Position numbers and translations under genes: made by a program. The notes beneath the pieces are model-generated. The model worked only from the letters and a program-made list of their open reading frames with translations. It did no database searches and was not told the DNA's origin. Source: Algirhabdus cladophorae (GTDB lineage: Bacteria; Pseudomonadota; Alphaproteobacteria; Rhodobacterales; Rhodobacteraceae). Taken from it: a stretch of DNA of 64,000 nucleotides. Location: the NCBI RefSeq assembly GCF_044772865.1, contig NZ_CP173029.1, positions 806,001-870,000 on the forward strand, in the 5' to 3' direction. The stretch's first letter is position 1, and each line of letters starts with the position of its first letter. This document shows positions 52,629-61,417 of the stretch, one piece after another.

Positions 52629-53876
52629 ATGAACGCGATCGTTCCATTTCCCCAACTCGATATTCCCCACACTATCGCCGCTGGACCGGGGCCGGGCAAC
52701 ACCGATGCGCGCGTTTTGGCGCGGTTCGCTGGCGCGGGCCTTGCGGACCACATGCACCCGGATGTTCTGCGTGGCATGGTCGAATGCAAGAAGATGCTGC
52801 GCGATGTGATGGGCACCCAAAATACGTACACTTATGGCGTGGCTGGCACAGGTTGGAGCGGGCTGGACGTCATGTTTGCAGGTGTGATGCCCGGCGACAA
52901 AGTGGTGATGTTCGTCAACGGCACCTTCTCAGGTATCGACGGCCTGACCGTCCGGATGAAGGCGGCCACTGCCGAGGAATTGGAGGCAAATTCGCTGGAT
53001 CCGCAGGCCGCCAGCGTTACGATCATCAACGTCCCGCACGGTCAATCCGTCACTGGCGAGATCGTCGAGGCGGCTTTGGCCGAACACAAACCAAAATGGG
53101 CGGCAATGGCCCATTGGGAAACCGGATCCGGCCGGATCAATGACATCCGGGGGTTCTCGGACGCCTGTGTGAAACATGGCGCAATGGGGTTGGTCGATGC
53201 GGTGTCATCCCTAGGTGTCGAGGATTTCGCAATTGACGATTATCCCGGTGTGCATGGCTGGGCCTCTTGCCCTCAAAAGGGCATCTGCTGTTTGCCGCTG
53301 ACCTATGCACCAGTGTCCTTCACGGATCAGTTCATTGAAACACTAAAGGCCACGGGCACGCGCACTTTTGTGCATCATCCAATCCTTGAGGCCCGTCATT
53401 GGGGCATCATCGACGGCCAAGATGTTGAAAAAGGCACCTATCACCGGACCCACAGCGCCTATGCGGTTGCGGCCTTCCACGAAGCGCTGCGGATCACTTT
53501 ACAAGAAAGCATCGCACAACGGGCCAAGGATTATGCGTTCCACGAGGCAGCTTTGCGTGCAGCGGTCACGGCCATGGGCTGCGATGTGACGTCCAACATG
53601 ACCTCGCTGATTGTTTTGAATTTGCCGCCAGCTTTGGCTGGGCGCGAGATGGAACTGGTTCAGCATTGTCGTGCGCAGAACTTTGGCATCTGGCCCACGT
53701 TGTCAGAACCCGTTCAGGTGCGCATCGGTATCCTGAACCTGCTCAACCAGTCCACGATATCCGACATTGCCACCCGTTTTGCCACAGCCATTACGGATCT
53801 GGGTGGGCAGGTTGATATGGACGCCGTGGAGGGTGCCCTGAACGAGCATTACCTAGCGGCTATGGCAGCCCAGTAA
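52629..53876 (+). CDS. Class V aminotransferase (glyoxylate-type)
   Basis: A 415-residue fold-type I PLP enzyme of the serine/alanine-glyoxylate aminotransferase group. PLP contacts: HWETGSGRINDI (Glu163), GLVDAVSSLG (Asp190) and the Schiff-base Lys217 in ASCPQKGICCLP. The sequence diverges from textbook SgaA, so donor and acceptor are not certain. Next to malyl-CoA lyase and mtkAB, conversion of glyoxylate to glycine is the natural proposal. Confidence 0.85.
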   Translation: MNAIVPFPQLDIPHTIAAGPGPGNTDARVLARFAGAGLADHMHPDVLRGMVECKKMLRDVMGTQNTYTYGVAGTGWSGLDVMFAGVMPGDKVVMFVNGTFSGIDGLTVRMKAATAEELEANSLDPQAASVTIINVPHGQSVTGEIVEAALAEHKPKWAAMAHWETGSGRINDIRGFSDACVKHGAMGLVDAVSSLGVEDFAIDDYPGVHGWASCPQKGICCLPLTYAPVSFTDQFIETLKATGTRTFVHHPILEARHWGIIDGQDVEKGTYHRTHSAYAVAAFHEALRITLQESIAQRAKDYAFHEAALRAAVTAMGCDVTSNMTSLIVLNLPPALAGREMELVQHCRAQNFGIWPTLSEPVQVRIGILNLLNQSTISDIATRFATAITDLGGQVDMDAVEGALNEHYLAAMAAQ

Positions 53877-53918
53877 GCCCCGCGCGACCGCAGCGGTATC
53901 TTTGGGAGGAGAGACGCA

Positions 53919-55145
53919 ATGGACATCCATGAATATCAAGCCAAAGAAGTGCTATCGAACTTTGGGGTCACGGTGCCACGCGGTGCCTTGGCCTACAGCC
54001 CCGAACAAGCCGCCTATCGTGCTCGCGAACTGGGCGGCGAACGCTGGGTTGTTAAGGCGCAAGTGCATGCCGGTGGACGCGGTAAGGCCGGGGGCGTCAA
54101 GATCTGCGCCTCCGATACGGAAATTCAGGATGCTACGGAAGGGATGTTCGGTCAAAAGCTGGTCACGCACCAAACAGGACCAGAGGGCAAAGGCATTTAC
54201 CGTGTCTATGTCGAAGAAGCCTTGCAGATCGATCACGAGTTTTATTTGGGCTTTGTTCTGGATCGTTCCAGCCAACGGGTGATGATCGTAGCCTCTGCCG
54301 AGGGTGGGATGGAAATCGAAGACATCAGTGCGGATCGTCCGGACAGTATTGTGCGTGCCACAGTAGAGCCTGCGGTGGGGTTGCAGGAATTTCAGGGCCG
54401 CGAATTGGCGTTCAAACTGGGCCTTGATGCGTCACTGGTTCAGCAGTTTGTGCGCACGTTGCAAGGGTGCTACCGGGCCTTTACGGAACTGGATGCAACC
54501 ATGGTCGAGATCAACCCACTGGTGGTGTCGGGTGACAATCGTGTCATTGCGTTGGATGCAAAAATGACGTTTGATGCCAATGCTTTGTTCCGGCATCCTC
54601 ATGTTGCTGAATTGCGGGATAAATCCCAAGAGGATCCGCGCGAAAGCCGTGCGGCGGACCGTGGGCTTAGCTATGTTGGGCTAGAGGGCAACATCGGCTG
54701 CATCGTCAACGGGGCAGGTCTTGCGATGGCCACGATGGACACCATTAAACTGGCCGGTGGAGAGCCTGCGAATTTTCTCGACATTGGCGGTGGTGCCACG
54801 CCAGATCGCGTGGCCAAGGCGTTTCGTTTGGTCATCTCTGATGGCAATGTGGAGGCGATTTTGGTCAATATCTTTGCGGGCATCAATCGCTGTGATTGGG
54901 TGGCGGAAGGTGTGGTTCAGGCTCTGCGTGAGACCCAAGTCGACGTGCCTGTGATCGTGCGGCTTGCGGGAACAAATGTCGAAGAAGGTCAAAAGATCTT
55001 GGCCCAAAGTGGTCTGCCGATCATCCGCGCCACCACCCTTATGGAGGCTGCCGAGCGGGCTGTGGGGGCGTGGAGAAACGACCTGTCGCAAGGGGTTGTT
55101 GTGCGTGACCCGGGCGCGTCCAAAAGTTTGGAGGCCGCATCATGA
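53919..55145 (+). CDS. mtkA: Malate-CoA ligase subunit beta
   Basis: 408 residues, ATP-grasp subunit of malate thiokinase, closely patterned on methylotroph MtkA: MDIHEYQAKEVLSNFGVTVPRG, KAQVHAGGRGKAGGVK, NFLDIGGGATPDRVAKAF and NIFAGINRCDWVAEGV. The longer, MtkA-like reading (over SucC) rests on IVNGAGLAMATMDTIKLAGGE with flanking resemblance and on the genomic setting beside mcl1. Its end overlaps mtkB by four bases. Confidence 0.9.
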   Translation: MDIHEYQAKEVLSNFGVTVPRGALAYSPEQAAYRARELGGERWVVKAQVHAGGRGKAGGVKICASDTEIQDATEGMFGQKLVTHQTGPEGKGIYRVYVEEALQIDHEFYLGFVLDRSSQRVMIVASAEGGMEIEDISADRPDSIVRATVEPAVGLQEFQGRELAFKLGLDASLVQQFVRTLQGCYRAFTELDATMVEINPLVVSGDNRVIALDAKMTFDANALFRHPHVAELRDKSQEDPRESRAADRGLSYVGLEGNIGCIVNGAGLAMATMDTIKLAGGEPANFLDIGGGATPDRVAKAFRLVISDGNVEAILVNIFAGINRCDWVAEGVVQALRETQVDVPVIVRLAGTNVEEGQKILAQSGLPIIRATTLMEAAERAVGAWRNDLSQGVVVRDPGASKSLEAAS

Positions 55146-56023
55146 GCATTCTTCTGGAGCGCGACACTAAGGTCATTGTTCAAGGCATTACCGGCAAAAT
55201 GGCACGGTTTCATACCAAGGATATGCTGGCATATGGCACCAATGTTGTGGGCGGCGTCGTGCCCGGCAAGGGCGGTGCGCAGGTCGAAGGCGTGCCCGTG
55301 TTTGACACGGTCAAAGAGGCGGTTGCGGAAACCGGTGCTGTGGCCAGTTTGGTATTTGTCCCCCCCCCCTTTGCCGCAGACAGCATCATGGAGGCGGCGG
55401 ACGCAGGCATCCACTATTGTGTTTGTATCACTGACGGGATCCCGGCGCAGGATATGATCCGCGTCAAGCGCTACATGTACCGCTACCCCAAGGACAAACG
55501 CATGGTTCTGACAGGGCCGAATTGCGCAGGCACTATCAGCCCGGGCAAAGCGATGTTGGGGATAATGCCGGGGCATATCTATTTGCCTGGTCATGTTGGC
55601 ATTGTTGGCCGTTCTGGCACGTTAGGGTATGAGGCCGCGGCCCAACTAAAAGAGCGCGGCATTGGCGTGTCGACATCTGTGGGTATCGGCGGCGATCCCA
55701 TCAACGGATCCAGCTTTCGCGATATTCTGCAGCGGTTTGAGCAAGACGAAGACACCCATGTGATCGCTATGATCGGTGAGATTGGTGGCCCGCAAGAGGC
55801 AGAGGCGGCGGAGTATATTCGCGACAATATCAGCAAGCCTGTAGTGGCCTATGTGGCGGGTCTTACGGCGCCCAAAGGCCGGACCATGGGTCACGCAGGC
55901 GCAATCATTTCGGCCTTTGGCGAAAGTGCTTCGGAAAAGGTCGAGATCCTCACAGCCGCTGGCGTGACGGTTGCGGAAAACCCTGCGGTGATTGGCGAAA
56001 CCATTGCCCGTGTAATGGCATAA
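55142..56023 (+). CDS. mtkB: Malate-CoA ligase subunit alpha, with a C10 tract
   Basis: 293 residues of the CoA-binding subunit: IVQGITGKMARFHTKDML, GVVPGKGGAQVEGVPVFD, phospho-His region in GRTMGHAGAIISAFGES, and GPNCAGTISPGKAMLGIMPG shared with MtkB. Codons 73-76 (55360-55369) carry ten C in a row (Val-Pro-Pro-Pro), where one-base slippage would abolish the protein early. ATGA overlap with mtkA indicates coupled translation. Confidence 0.92.
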   Translation: MSILLERDTKVIVQGITGKMARFHTKDMLAYGTNVVGGVVPGKGGAQVEGVPVFDTVKEAVAETGAVASLVFVPPPFAADSIMEAADAGIHYCVCITDGIPAQDMIRVKRYMYRYPKDKRMVLTGPNCAGTISPGKAMLGIMPGHIYLPGHVGIVGRSGTLGYEAAAQLKERGIGVSTSVGIGGDPINGSSFRDILQRFEQDEDTHVIAMIGEIGGPQEAEAAEYIRDNISKPVVAYVAGLTAPKGRTMGHAGAIISAFGESASEKVEILTAAGVTVAENPAVIGETIARVMA

Positions 56024-56035
56024 GGAGGCGATTAG

Positions 56036-56665
56036 ATGTCTGTTTTTACGGTAATTTCGAGCCAGCAAGCGGTGGCCCCTGTCGCCCCTTTGGTGCCGCA
56101 GGTCTTTGACGAAGTCCCCACATCGGGACGCGCGGATCGTGCCATGACCTTGATTTTGATGTTAGCGCAAGGCACGCATGACTTGGCGGACAGTGTGCTT
56201 GGCCTTGTGGGGTGGGATGAGACTGCGCGCAATTTGGCGATACGGGCCAGTGTTGGCTTTGGCATGAGAGTGCATATCTACGTGCCTCATGATGCCGCTG
56301 TTCCCAGAGATTTTCCTGAAGCCGTGCGGATTGTGTCCGAATTGGACGTGGTCTTGCGGGCCAGTGATTTTATCTCGCTACACGGTCCGCATGTAGCGGG
56401 TCAGCCCGCAGTTATGACCGCCGAGCGGATGAATTTGATGCGCGAAGATGCGTGTTTGATCAACACATCCCATTGCGAATTGGTGAATGAATTGGCGCTG
56501 ACCCAAGCCCTGTGGTTTGAAACAATCGGTGGGGCTGGTCTGGATCTCAGTGACCGGGTTGAGCCTGTTTGTGCCGCTTTGCGTGACTGCGATCAACTGG
56601 TGAGCCTGGACAATGGGCCTGCGGCCAGCACGGTGCATATCTTTCCGGCAGCGCAGGCGCGGTAG
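56036..56665 (+). CDS. Degenerate D-2-hydroxyacid dehydrogenase (HprA-like)
   Basis: 209 residues covering mainly the NAD-binding half of a hydroxypyruvate-reductase-like dehydrogenase; the usual N-terminal substrate domain is missing. The glycine motif is broken (LGLVGWDETA at 55-64 where LGIIGFGRIG is expected), the catalytic Arg of INTARG is replaced (INTSHC, 142-147) and the catalytic His of TPHIG is absent (LDNGP, 191-195). It starts 12 bases after mtkB with an AAGGAGG site, so it is still transcribed with mtkAB. Likely a pseudoenzyme or decaying HprA. Confidence 0.75.
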   Translation: MSVFTVISSQQAVAPVAPLVPQVFDEVPTSGRADRAMTLILMLAQGTHDLADSVLGLVGWDETARNLAIRASVGFGMRVHIYVPHDAAVPRDFPEAVRIVSELDVVLRASDFISLHGPHVAGQPAVMTAERMNLMREDACLINTSHCELVNELALTQALWFETIGGAGLDLSDRVEPVCAALRDCDQLVSLDNGPAASTVHIFPAAQAR

Positions 56666-56680
56666 CTTTTCGGTGTTGAA

Positions 56681-56710
56681 AGCAAAAAGGGCGGGCCATC
56701 AGGCCCGCCC
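56681..56710 (-). terminator. Terminator of the xylFHG operon
   Basis: A perfect nine-pair stem GGGCGGGCC/GGCCCGCCC with an ATCA loop, followed on the minus strand by TTTTTGC. It lies between the convergent mtkAB unit and xylG and may also end the plus-strand transcript. Confidence 0.85.
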
Positions 56711-56745
56711 GTCTCATGCTTTGATGCCGGATTGTTTACCGGATC

Positions 56746-57534
56746 CTATTCCTTCATCGCACCGGGGCCTGGGGTGGCCCCTGCTGGGCATTTGCCCAAG
56801 ATGATCATCCCCAGAACTTCGTCTTTGGTCACATCCTGTGTGCGGGCAGAGCCCACCATTTGGCCGTTCTTCATCACGGCCACGCGGTCAGCCAGATCAA
56901 ACACATCGTGAATATCGTGGCTGATCAAAAAGATCCCAATGCCGTCCTTTTTAAGCTGGTGGATCAGATGGCCCACCTGTTCGGTTTCTTGTGGACCAAG
57001 GGCGGCTGTCGGTTCATCCATAATCAAGATGCGCGCATTAAAAAGGATCGCGCGGGCGATGGCCACAGATTGCCGTTGTCCGCCCGACAGCTTGCTGACC
57101 GGTTCTTTAAAGCGTTGGAAGTTGGGGTTCAGACGCCCCATCACTCGCCGCGCCTCGGATTCCATAGCTGCATCATCAAGCGTGCCAAAGCTGGTCAGGA
57201 TCTCGCGCCCCAAATAGAGGTTGGCGGCTGCATCCACGTTATCGGCTACGGCCAACGTCTGATAAATCGTCTCGATCCCGTATTTCTTGGCATCGCGGGG
57301 ATTGGCAATATCGGCCTCTTCCCCGTTGACAAAAATCTGGCCGCTGTCGCGTTTATAGGCGCCGGACAGGATCTTGATCAGGGTCGATTTGCCTGCGCCG
57401 TTGTGGCCCAAAATGGCGACCACTTCGCCGGGATATAGGTCAACCGAGGCCTGATCGACCGCCTTGATCCCACCGAATGCGATGGACAAGTCTTTGATTT
57501 CGACAAGTGGAGTATCTTTGCGTTCGTCTAACAT
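56746..57534 (-). CDS. xylG: Xylose ABC transporter, ATPase
   Basis: A 262-residue single-cassette ATPase: Walker A GHNGAGKSTLIK, signature LSGGQRQSVA, Walker B ILIMDEPTAALG, H-loop in LISHDIHDVFD. E. coli XylG has two fused cassettes (about 510 residues); this half-size form, probably a homodimer, is frequent in alphaproteobacteria. ATG 57534 has AAGGAG upstream. Ten bases after xylH. Confidence 0.9.
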   Translation of the reverse strand: MLDERKDTPLVEIKDLSIAFGGIKAVDQASVDLYPGEVVAILGHNGAGKSTLIKILSGAYKRDSGQIFVNGEEADIANPRDAKKYGIETIYQTLAVADNVDAAANLYLGREILTSFGTLDDAAMESEARRVMGRLNPNFQRFKEPVSKLSGGQRQSVAIARAILFNARILIMDEPTAALGPQETEQVGHLIHQLKKDGIGIFLISHDIHDVFDLADRVAVMKNGQMVGSARTQDVTKDEVLGMIILGKCPAGATPGPGAMKE

Positions 57535-57544
57535 AGTGATCTCC

Positions 57545-58861
57545 TTATTTCGCACGTTTGCGGTAAACGGTGTCGATCCATACGGCGATCACAAGGACCG
57601 ATCCGACAACCATTCGTTGGATAGAGGAATCAAACCCGATCAGCACCATACCAGACAGCAGGCTTTGCATAACCAAGGCGCCGAGGATTGCGCCATAAAT
57701 GGTGCCCATCCCGCCGGCCAAAGAGGTGCCCCCGATGACAGCTGCGGCGATGACATAAAGTTCGTCCAAAGTGCCAAGGGCGTTGGTGGCCGAGTTCAAG
57801 CGCGCCGAGGCGATGACCGAGGCGATGCCAGTGAGCAGACCCATCAGGGCAAAGATTTTCAGCGTCATCCAGCGGGTATTGATGCCTGCAAGGGCCGCGG
57901 CCTCGGGGTTGCCGCCGATGGCATAGACATAGCGGCCAAACCGTGTGCGGGTCATCAAGAAGGTCATGGCGACCCCGACGGCCACGAGGATCAAAACAGG
58001 GATCGCAAAGCCATGGCTGATGAACTGATCTGTCAGGTCTTCGCCGCTTTCGCGTCCCATTTGTTTGAGGATGCCCTTAGGGAGGGGGTAGGCGTTGACC
58101 AGTAACACAGCGCCAAGGATCATCGCGCAACCAACAGTGGCCAAGAACCCTTCGGCCCACATGGGGCGCAGGGAAAACCCAAAGCGGCGGCTGTTTTTGC
58201 GGTTATTATATAGCAGCGCCAGAACGCCCACGCAGGCCACGGCCCCAAAGATCCAACTGGCAGAGGCGCCGATGGATCCATAAGGCCCACCGCCCAGCAG
58301 TTTAAACTTTTCGTCCAGTGGCGAGATGGTACGCCCGTTGGCGGCTTGGAAGGCCATGCCGCGCCAAACCATCAAACCGCCCAAAGTGACGATGAACGAT
58401 GGGATCTCGCGGTAGGCAATAAGCCAGCCGTGCAATGCGCCGATGGCGGCCCCCAAGGCAAGGCCCGTGATCACAGCCAGAATTGGGATCGCCCAATGGC
58501 CAAGGCCCAAGTACTGCGGTAGGATTTCAGCCTGTAGCAGACCCATAGCCATACCGATCACCCCGATCATCGAGCCTACAGAAAGGTCAATGTTGCGGGT
58601 GATGATCACCAACACCATACCCGTGGCCATCACGCCAATCGAGGCGGTTTGCACCGACAGGTTCCACAGGTTGCGCGGTGTCAGAAACCGGCCCTGATCA
58701 AGGAATATTTCGCCGTAAAAATGAAAGCCGAACCAGATAAGGAGTAAGGCACCGATCATACCGATCAGGCGGATGTCCAACTCGGTCGCGGTCAAAAATC
58801 GAGAGAGGGCAGACGGGTTTTCAACCTTCGCCGCTCCTTGTGGTTTCGCTGGATCGCTCAC
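57545..58861 (-). CDS. xylH: Xylose ABC transporter, permease
   Basis: A 438-residue BPD_transp_2 permease with about ten membrane helices; landmarks: NIDLSVGSMIGVIGM, VTLGGLMVWRGMAFQAANGRTI, and IGGTSLAGGMGTIYGAILGALVMQSLLSG. It forms the channel for the XylF/XylG importer. It lies between xylF (94-base gap) and xylG. Confidence 0.92.
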   Translation of the reverse strand: MSDPAKPQGAAKVENPSALSRFLTATELDIRLIGMIGALLLIWFGFHFYGEIFLDQGRFLTPRNLWNLSVQTASIGVMATGMVLVIITRNIDLSVGSMIGVIGMAMGLLQAEILPQYLGLGHWAIPILAVITGLALGAAIGALHGWLIAYREIPSFIVTLGGLMVWRGMAFQAANGRTISPLDEKFKLLGGGPYGSIGASASWIFGAVACVGVLALLYNNRKNSRRFGFSLRPMWAEGFLATVGCAMILGAVLLVNAYPLPKGILKQMGRESGEDLTDQFISHGFAIPVLILVAVGVAMTFLMTRTRFGRYVYAIGGNPEAAALAGINTRWMTLKIFALMGLLTGIASVIASARLNSATNALGTLDELYVIAAAVIGGTSLAGGMGTIYGAILGALVMQSLLSGMVLIGFDSSIQRMVVGSVLVIAVWIDTVYRKRAK

Positions 58862-58955
58862 GGCGTTCCCCTATTCGTGTATGAGAATTTCTAGGTGGTT
58901 CCCTGCGCCGGATCTGGGAGAGACCGGCGCAGGGTTTAGCTATGTAGGCGGCGGT

Positions 58956-59990
58956 TTAGCTACAGCCGTCTACACCGTCCATTGCGCCTTCACAGGCTTG
59001 CTCTTTGGAGATGTGGCCTGCATCGATGGCAACGCTGAGGTTGTCTTTTGTCAGCGGTGTTGGATCCAGTAGGATCGCGTTCAGCTCGATGCCTTTTTCG
59101 CCACCATCAAAGGTGCCGGCACCATCGATTGCGTCCATGGCTGTACCTTCGGCCAAAGCAGAAGCGATCTCGCCTGCGGCTTTACCAAGGTTAGCTGCGT
59201 TTTTCCAAACGGAAACGGTTTGGATGCCACGAGCCACGCGGTTGATCGCGGCCAAGTCGCCGTCCTGACCACCCACTGGGATCACAAGGCCCTGACCAGA
59301 CAGAGCTGCCACAACACCACCGGCCATGCCGTCGTTTTGGGACAATACAGCGTCAACATTGTTGTCGTTGGCTGTCAGGATTTGCTCCATGTTCTTTTGG
59401 GCATTTTCTGGCTTCCAGCTGTCGGAAAACGCTTCGCCAACAATTTTGATTTTGCCGGAATCAACTGCGTCGCCGATGACTTCCATCATGCCTTGCTTCA
59501 AGAAACCAGCGTTGGGATCGCCAGGATCGCCTTTGATCAAGGCATAGTTGCCCATTGGCTGAACTTCCAAAACGGATTTGGCGATGATGCGGCCCACGCC
59601 TACGTTGTCGAATGTCAGGTAGAATGTTCGGGCGTCTTCGATCAGGCGGTCATAGCCGATCACTGGGATGCCTTCGTTGGCGGCTGCTTCGATTGCCGGG
59701 CCGATGGCGTCTTTGTCCCATGCGTTGATGATCAAAACGTCAACGCCTTGGGCGATGAGTGCTTCGATGTCTGTCAACTGCTTGGCAGAGGACGATTCCG
59801 CGTCAGACGACACGTATTCGTTGCCTTCGGCTTCAATGGCGGCCACGATTGCGGCTTCGTCTGTTTTCCAGCGTTCTTCTTGGAAGCTGGCCCAAGATAC
59901 GCCGATTTTTTTACCATCAGCCAAAGCAGCACTTGTCAGCGCAGTCACGGCTACGGATGCGACCAAAGCCGCTTTCATTAGATTCTTCAT
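58956..59990 (-). CDS. xylF: Xylose-binding periplasmic protein
   Basis: 344 residues; signal peptide MKNLMKAALVASVAVTALTSAALA, then a periplasmic-binding fold closely resembling E. coli XylF: ERWKTDE, NAWDKDAIGP, YDRLIEDARTFYLTFDNVGVG, PENAQKNMEQILTANDNNVDAVLSQND and GQDGDLAAI. GGAGG five bases before ATG 59990 sets the start. First gene of the operon; directly faces the ROK regulator, with operator-like repeats between. Confidence 0.93.
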   Translation of the reverse strand: MKNLMKAALVASVAVTALTSAALADGKKIGVSWASFQEERWKTDEAAIVAAIEAEGNEYVSSDAESSSAKQLTDIEALIAQGVDVLIINAWDKDAIGPAIEAAANEGIPVIGYDRLIEDARTFYLTFDNVGVGRIIAKSVLEVQPMGNYALIKGDPGDPNAGFLKQGMMEVIGDAVDSGKIKIVGEAFSDSWKPENAQKNMEQILTANDNNVDAVLSQNDGMAGGVVAALSGQGLVIPVGGQDGDLAAINRVARGIQTVSVWKNAANLGKAAGEIASALAEGTAMDAIDGAGTFDGGEKGIELNAILLDPTPLTKDNLSVAIDAGHISKEQACEGAMDGVDGCS

Positions 59991-60064
59991 GGTATCCTCC
60001 CAAAGTGTCGGGCCTCCCAGCCCAACCGGTTGTTGCCGTTGGAGAATCATATTTTCACCAACAG

Positions 60065-60120
60065 TCGAGAAAAATAAACACGGCAGCGTGAGCAAGTCAA
60101 TTCGAGTATCGAGAAAAATA
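60065..60120. promoter_or_regulatory. Two direct repeats, candidate XylR/ROK operator
   Basis: The 12-base word TCGAGAAAAATA occurs twice (60065-60076 and 60109-60120), 44 bases apart, about four helical turns. Both lie in the gap between divergent xylF and the ROK repressor, the expected place for a repressor site controlling both directions. Confidence 0.55.
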
Positions 60121-60179
60121 CTTGCGCCTTGGATTTATTGGCCCGATAGTCAGGCCAGTTAGAGGGAAATATCTGATTC

Positions 60180-61415
60180 ATGGCCTTTCTTTCAGGCATC
60201 CATACGACCGAAGGTCTGCGGCATCGCAATCGTGCGTTGGTGCTGGCCTCGTTGCGCGCATTGGGGCCCGCCAGCCATACGCAGATCGCCGAACATTGCG
60301 GCCTTGCCTCCAGCACGATCACAGTAATCACGTCTGAATTTTTGGCCGAAGGCGTCATTGAAAAGGTCCAGCAACCTGCCGCCAGTGGGCGCGGGCGGCC
60401 CCGCGTTTTGTTGGGGTTGCGGTCTACCTTTGGATATTTTGCATTTATTCGCATTTCGTCCGGAATGGTCGAATTTTCCTTGATGGATTATCGCCGTGTC
60501 TTGATGGATCGGCGCAGTTTCCACCGTGACCCGCAGCAAACCTCGGCCAAGACTTTTGGATTAGGATTGCGGCAACAACTGGTGGATTTTATTGCTAGAT
60601 CAAAGCTGCTGCCTGCGGATATCAAGTCGATTATGATCACCTCCAAGGGCTTGGTCGATCCAGACACAGCGCGCTTGCTGTGGTCCCCTGTTTTTGCCGA
60701 TGAGCCTTTGGATTTTGCCCGGTTGTTTCGCACGGATTGGCCCGCCAGTGTGATCTTGCTGAATGAAACCTGTCTAAGCGCGCATCAAGTCATTCACCGT
60801 TCAGACGATATGGTTCAGGGCGCACGACACGCAGTGCTTTCATTGGGCGACAGTATTGGTTTGGGCGTGGCCACGCTGCGCGACGGTGGCGAGATCGAAA
60901 TGGAGGCGCCCGCCTTTGGTCATTTGCCGCATCAGTTCGATGGACCGTTATGTCGTTGTGGGGCGCAGGGCTGCCTCGAGACTTATGCAGGCTTCTATGG
61001 AATCTTACGCGCGGCTTTCGATGCGCCGGCCCATGTCATCCCGGCCAAATTTATTCCTTTGGATGAAATGAACAAAATCGCTGTTGCGGCTCGCGCGGGT
61101 GATCGTCGTCATATTTTCGCATTCCGGCAGGCGGGACAGGCTCTGGGCCTGAGCCTTGCACGGTTGTTTAGTCTGATGGGGCCAATGCCTGTGCACATAA
61201 GTGGACCCGGTGTAGCGTTTTACGATTTGTTGCAGGCCGACGTTGAGGCCATGTTGGATCAAAGTCTGCAAGTGCGGCTGGGTCAGCGACCGCAATTGGA
61301 CCTATTAAGCGACGAGCGCGCTTTGGTTTTTGAAAGTGCGGCCGAGGTTGTGTTTCGGCGCTATGATACGGAACGGGTGGCTGTGCGCCGCGCCGATGCC
61401 GCGACGGGAGACTAG
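60180..61415 (+). CDS. xylR: ROK-family repressor
   Basis: 411 residues: N-terminal MarR-like HTH (SHTQIAEHCGLASSTITVI) and a ROK domain with the zinc motif CRCGAQGCLETYAG near residue 260. ROK repressors respond to a sugar; xylose is the inferred ligand because it is divergent from xylF and precedes xylB by two bases. Some glucokinase-site residues for sugar phosphorylation are not evident, fitting a regulator. Confidence 0.88.
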   Translation: MAFLSGIHTTEGLRHRNRALVLASLRALGPASHTQIAEHCGLASSTITVITSEFLAEGVIEKVQQPAASGRGRPRVLLGLRSTFGYFAFIRISSGMVEFSLMDYRRVLMDRRSFHRDPQQTSAKTFGLGLRQQLVDFIARSKLLPADIKSIMITSKGLVDPDTARLLWSPVFADEPLDFARLFRTDWPASVILLNETCLSAHQVIHRSDDMVQGARHAVLSLGDSIGLGVATLRDGGEIEMEAPAFGHLPHQFDGPLCRCGAQGCLETYAGFYGILRAAFDAPAHVIPAKFIPLDEMNKIAVAARAGDRRHIFAFRQAGQALGLSLARLFSLMGPMPVHISGPGVAFYDLLQADVEAMLDQSLQVRLGQRPQLDLLSDERALVFESAAEVVFRRYDTERVAVRRADAATGD

Positions 61416-61417
61416 AG

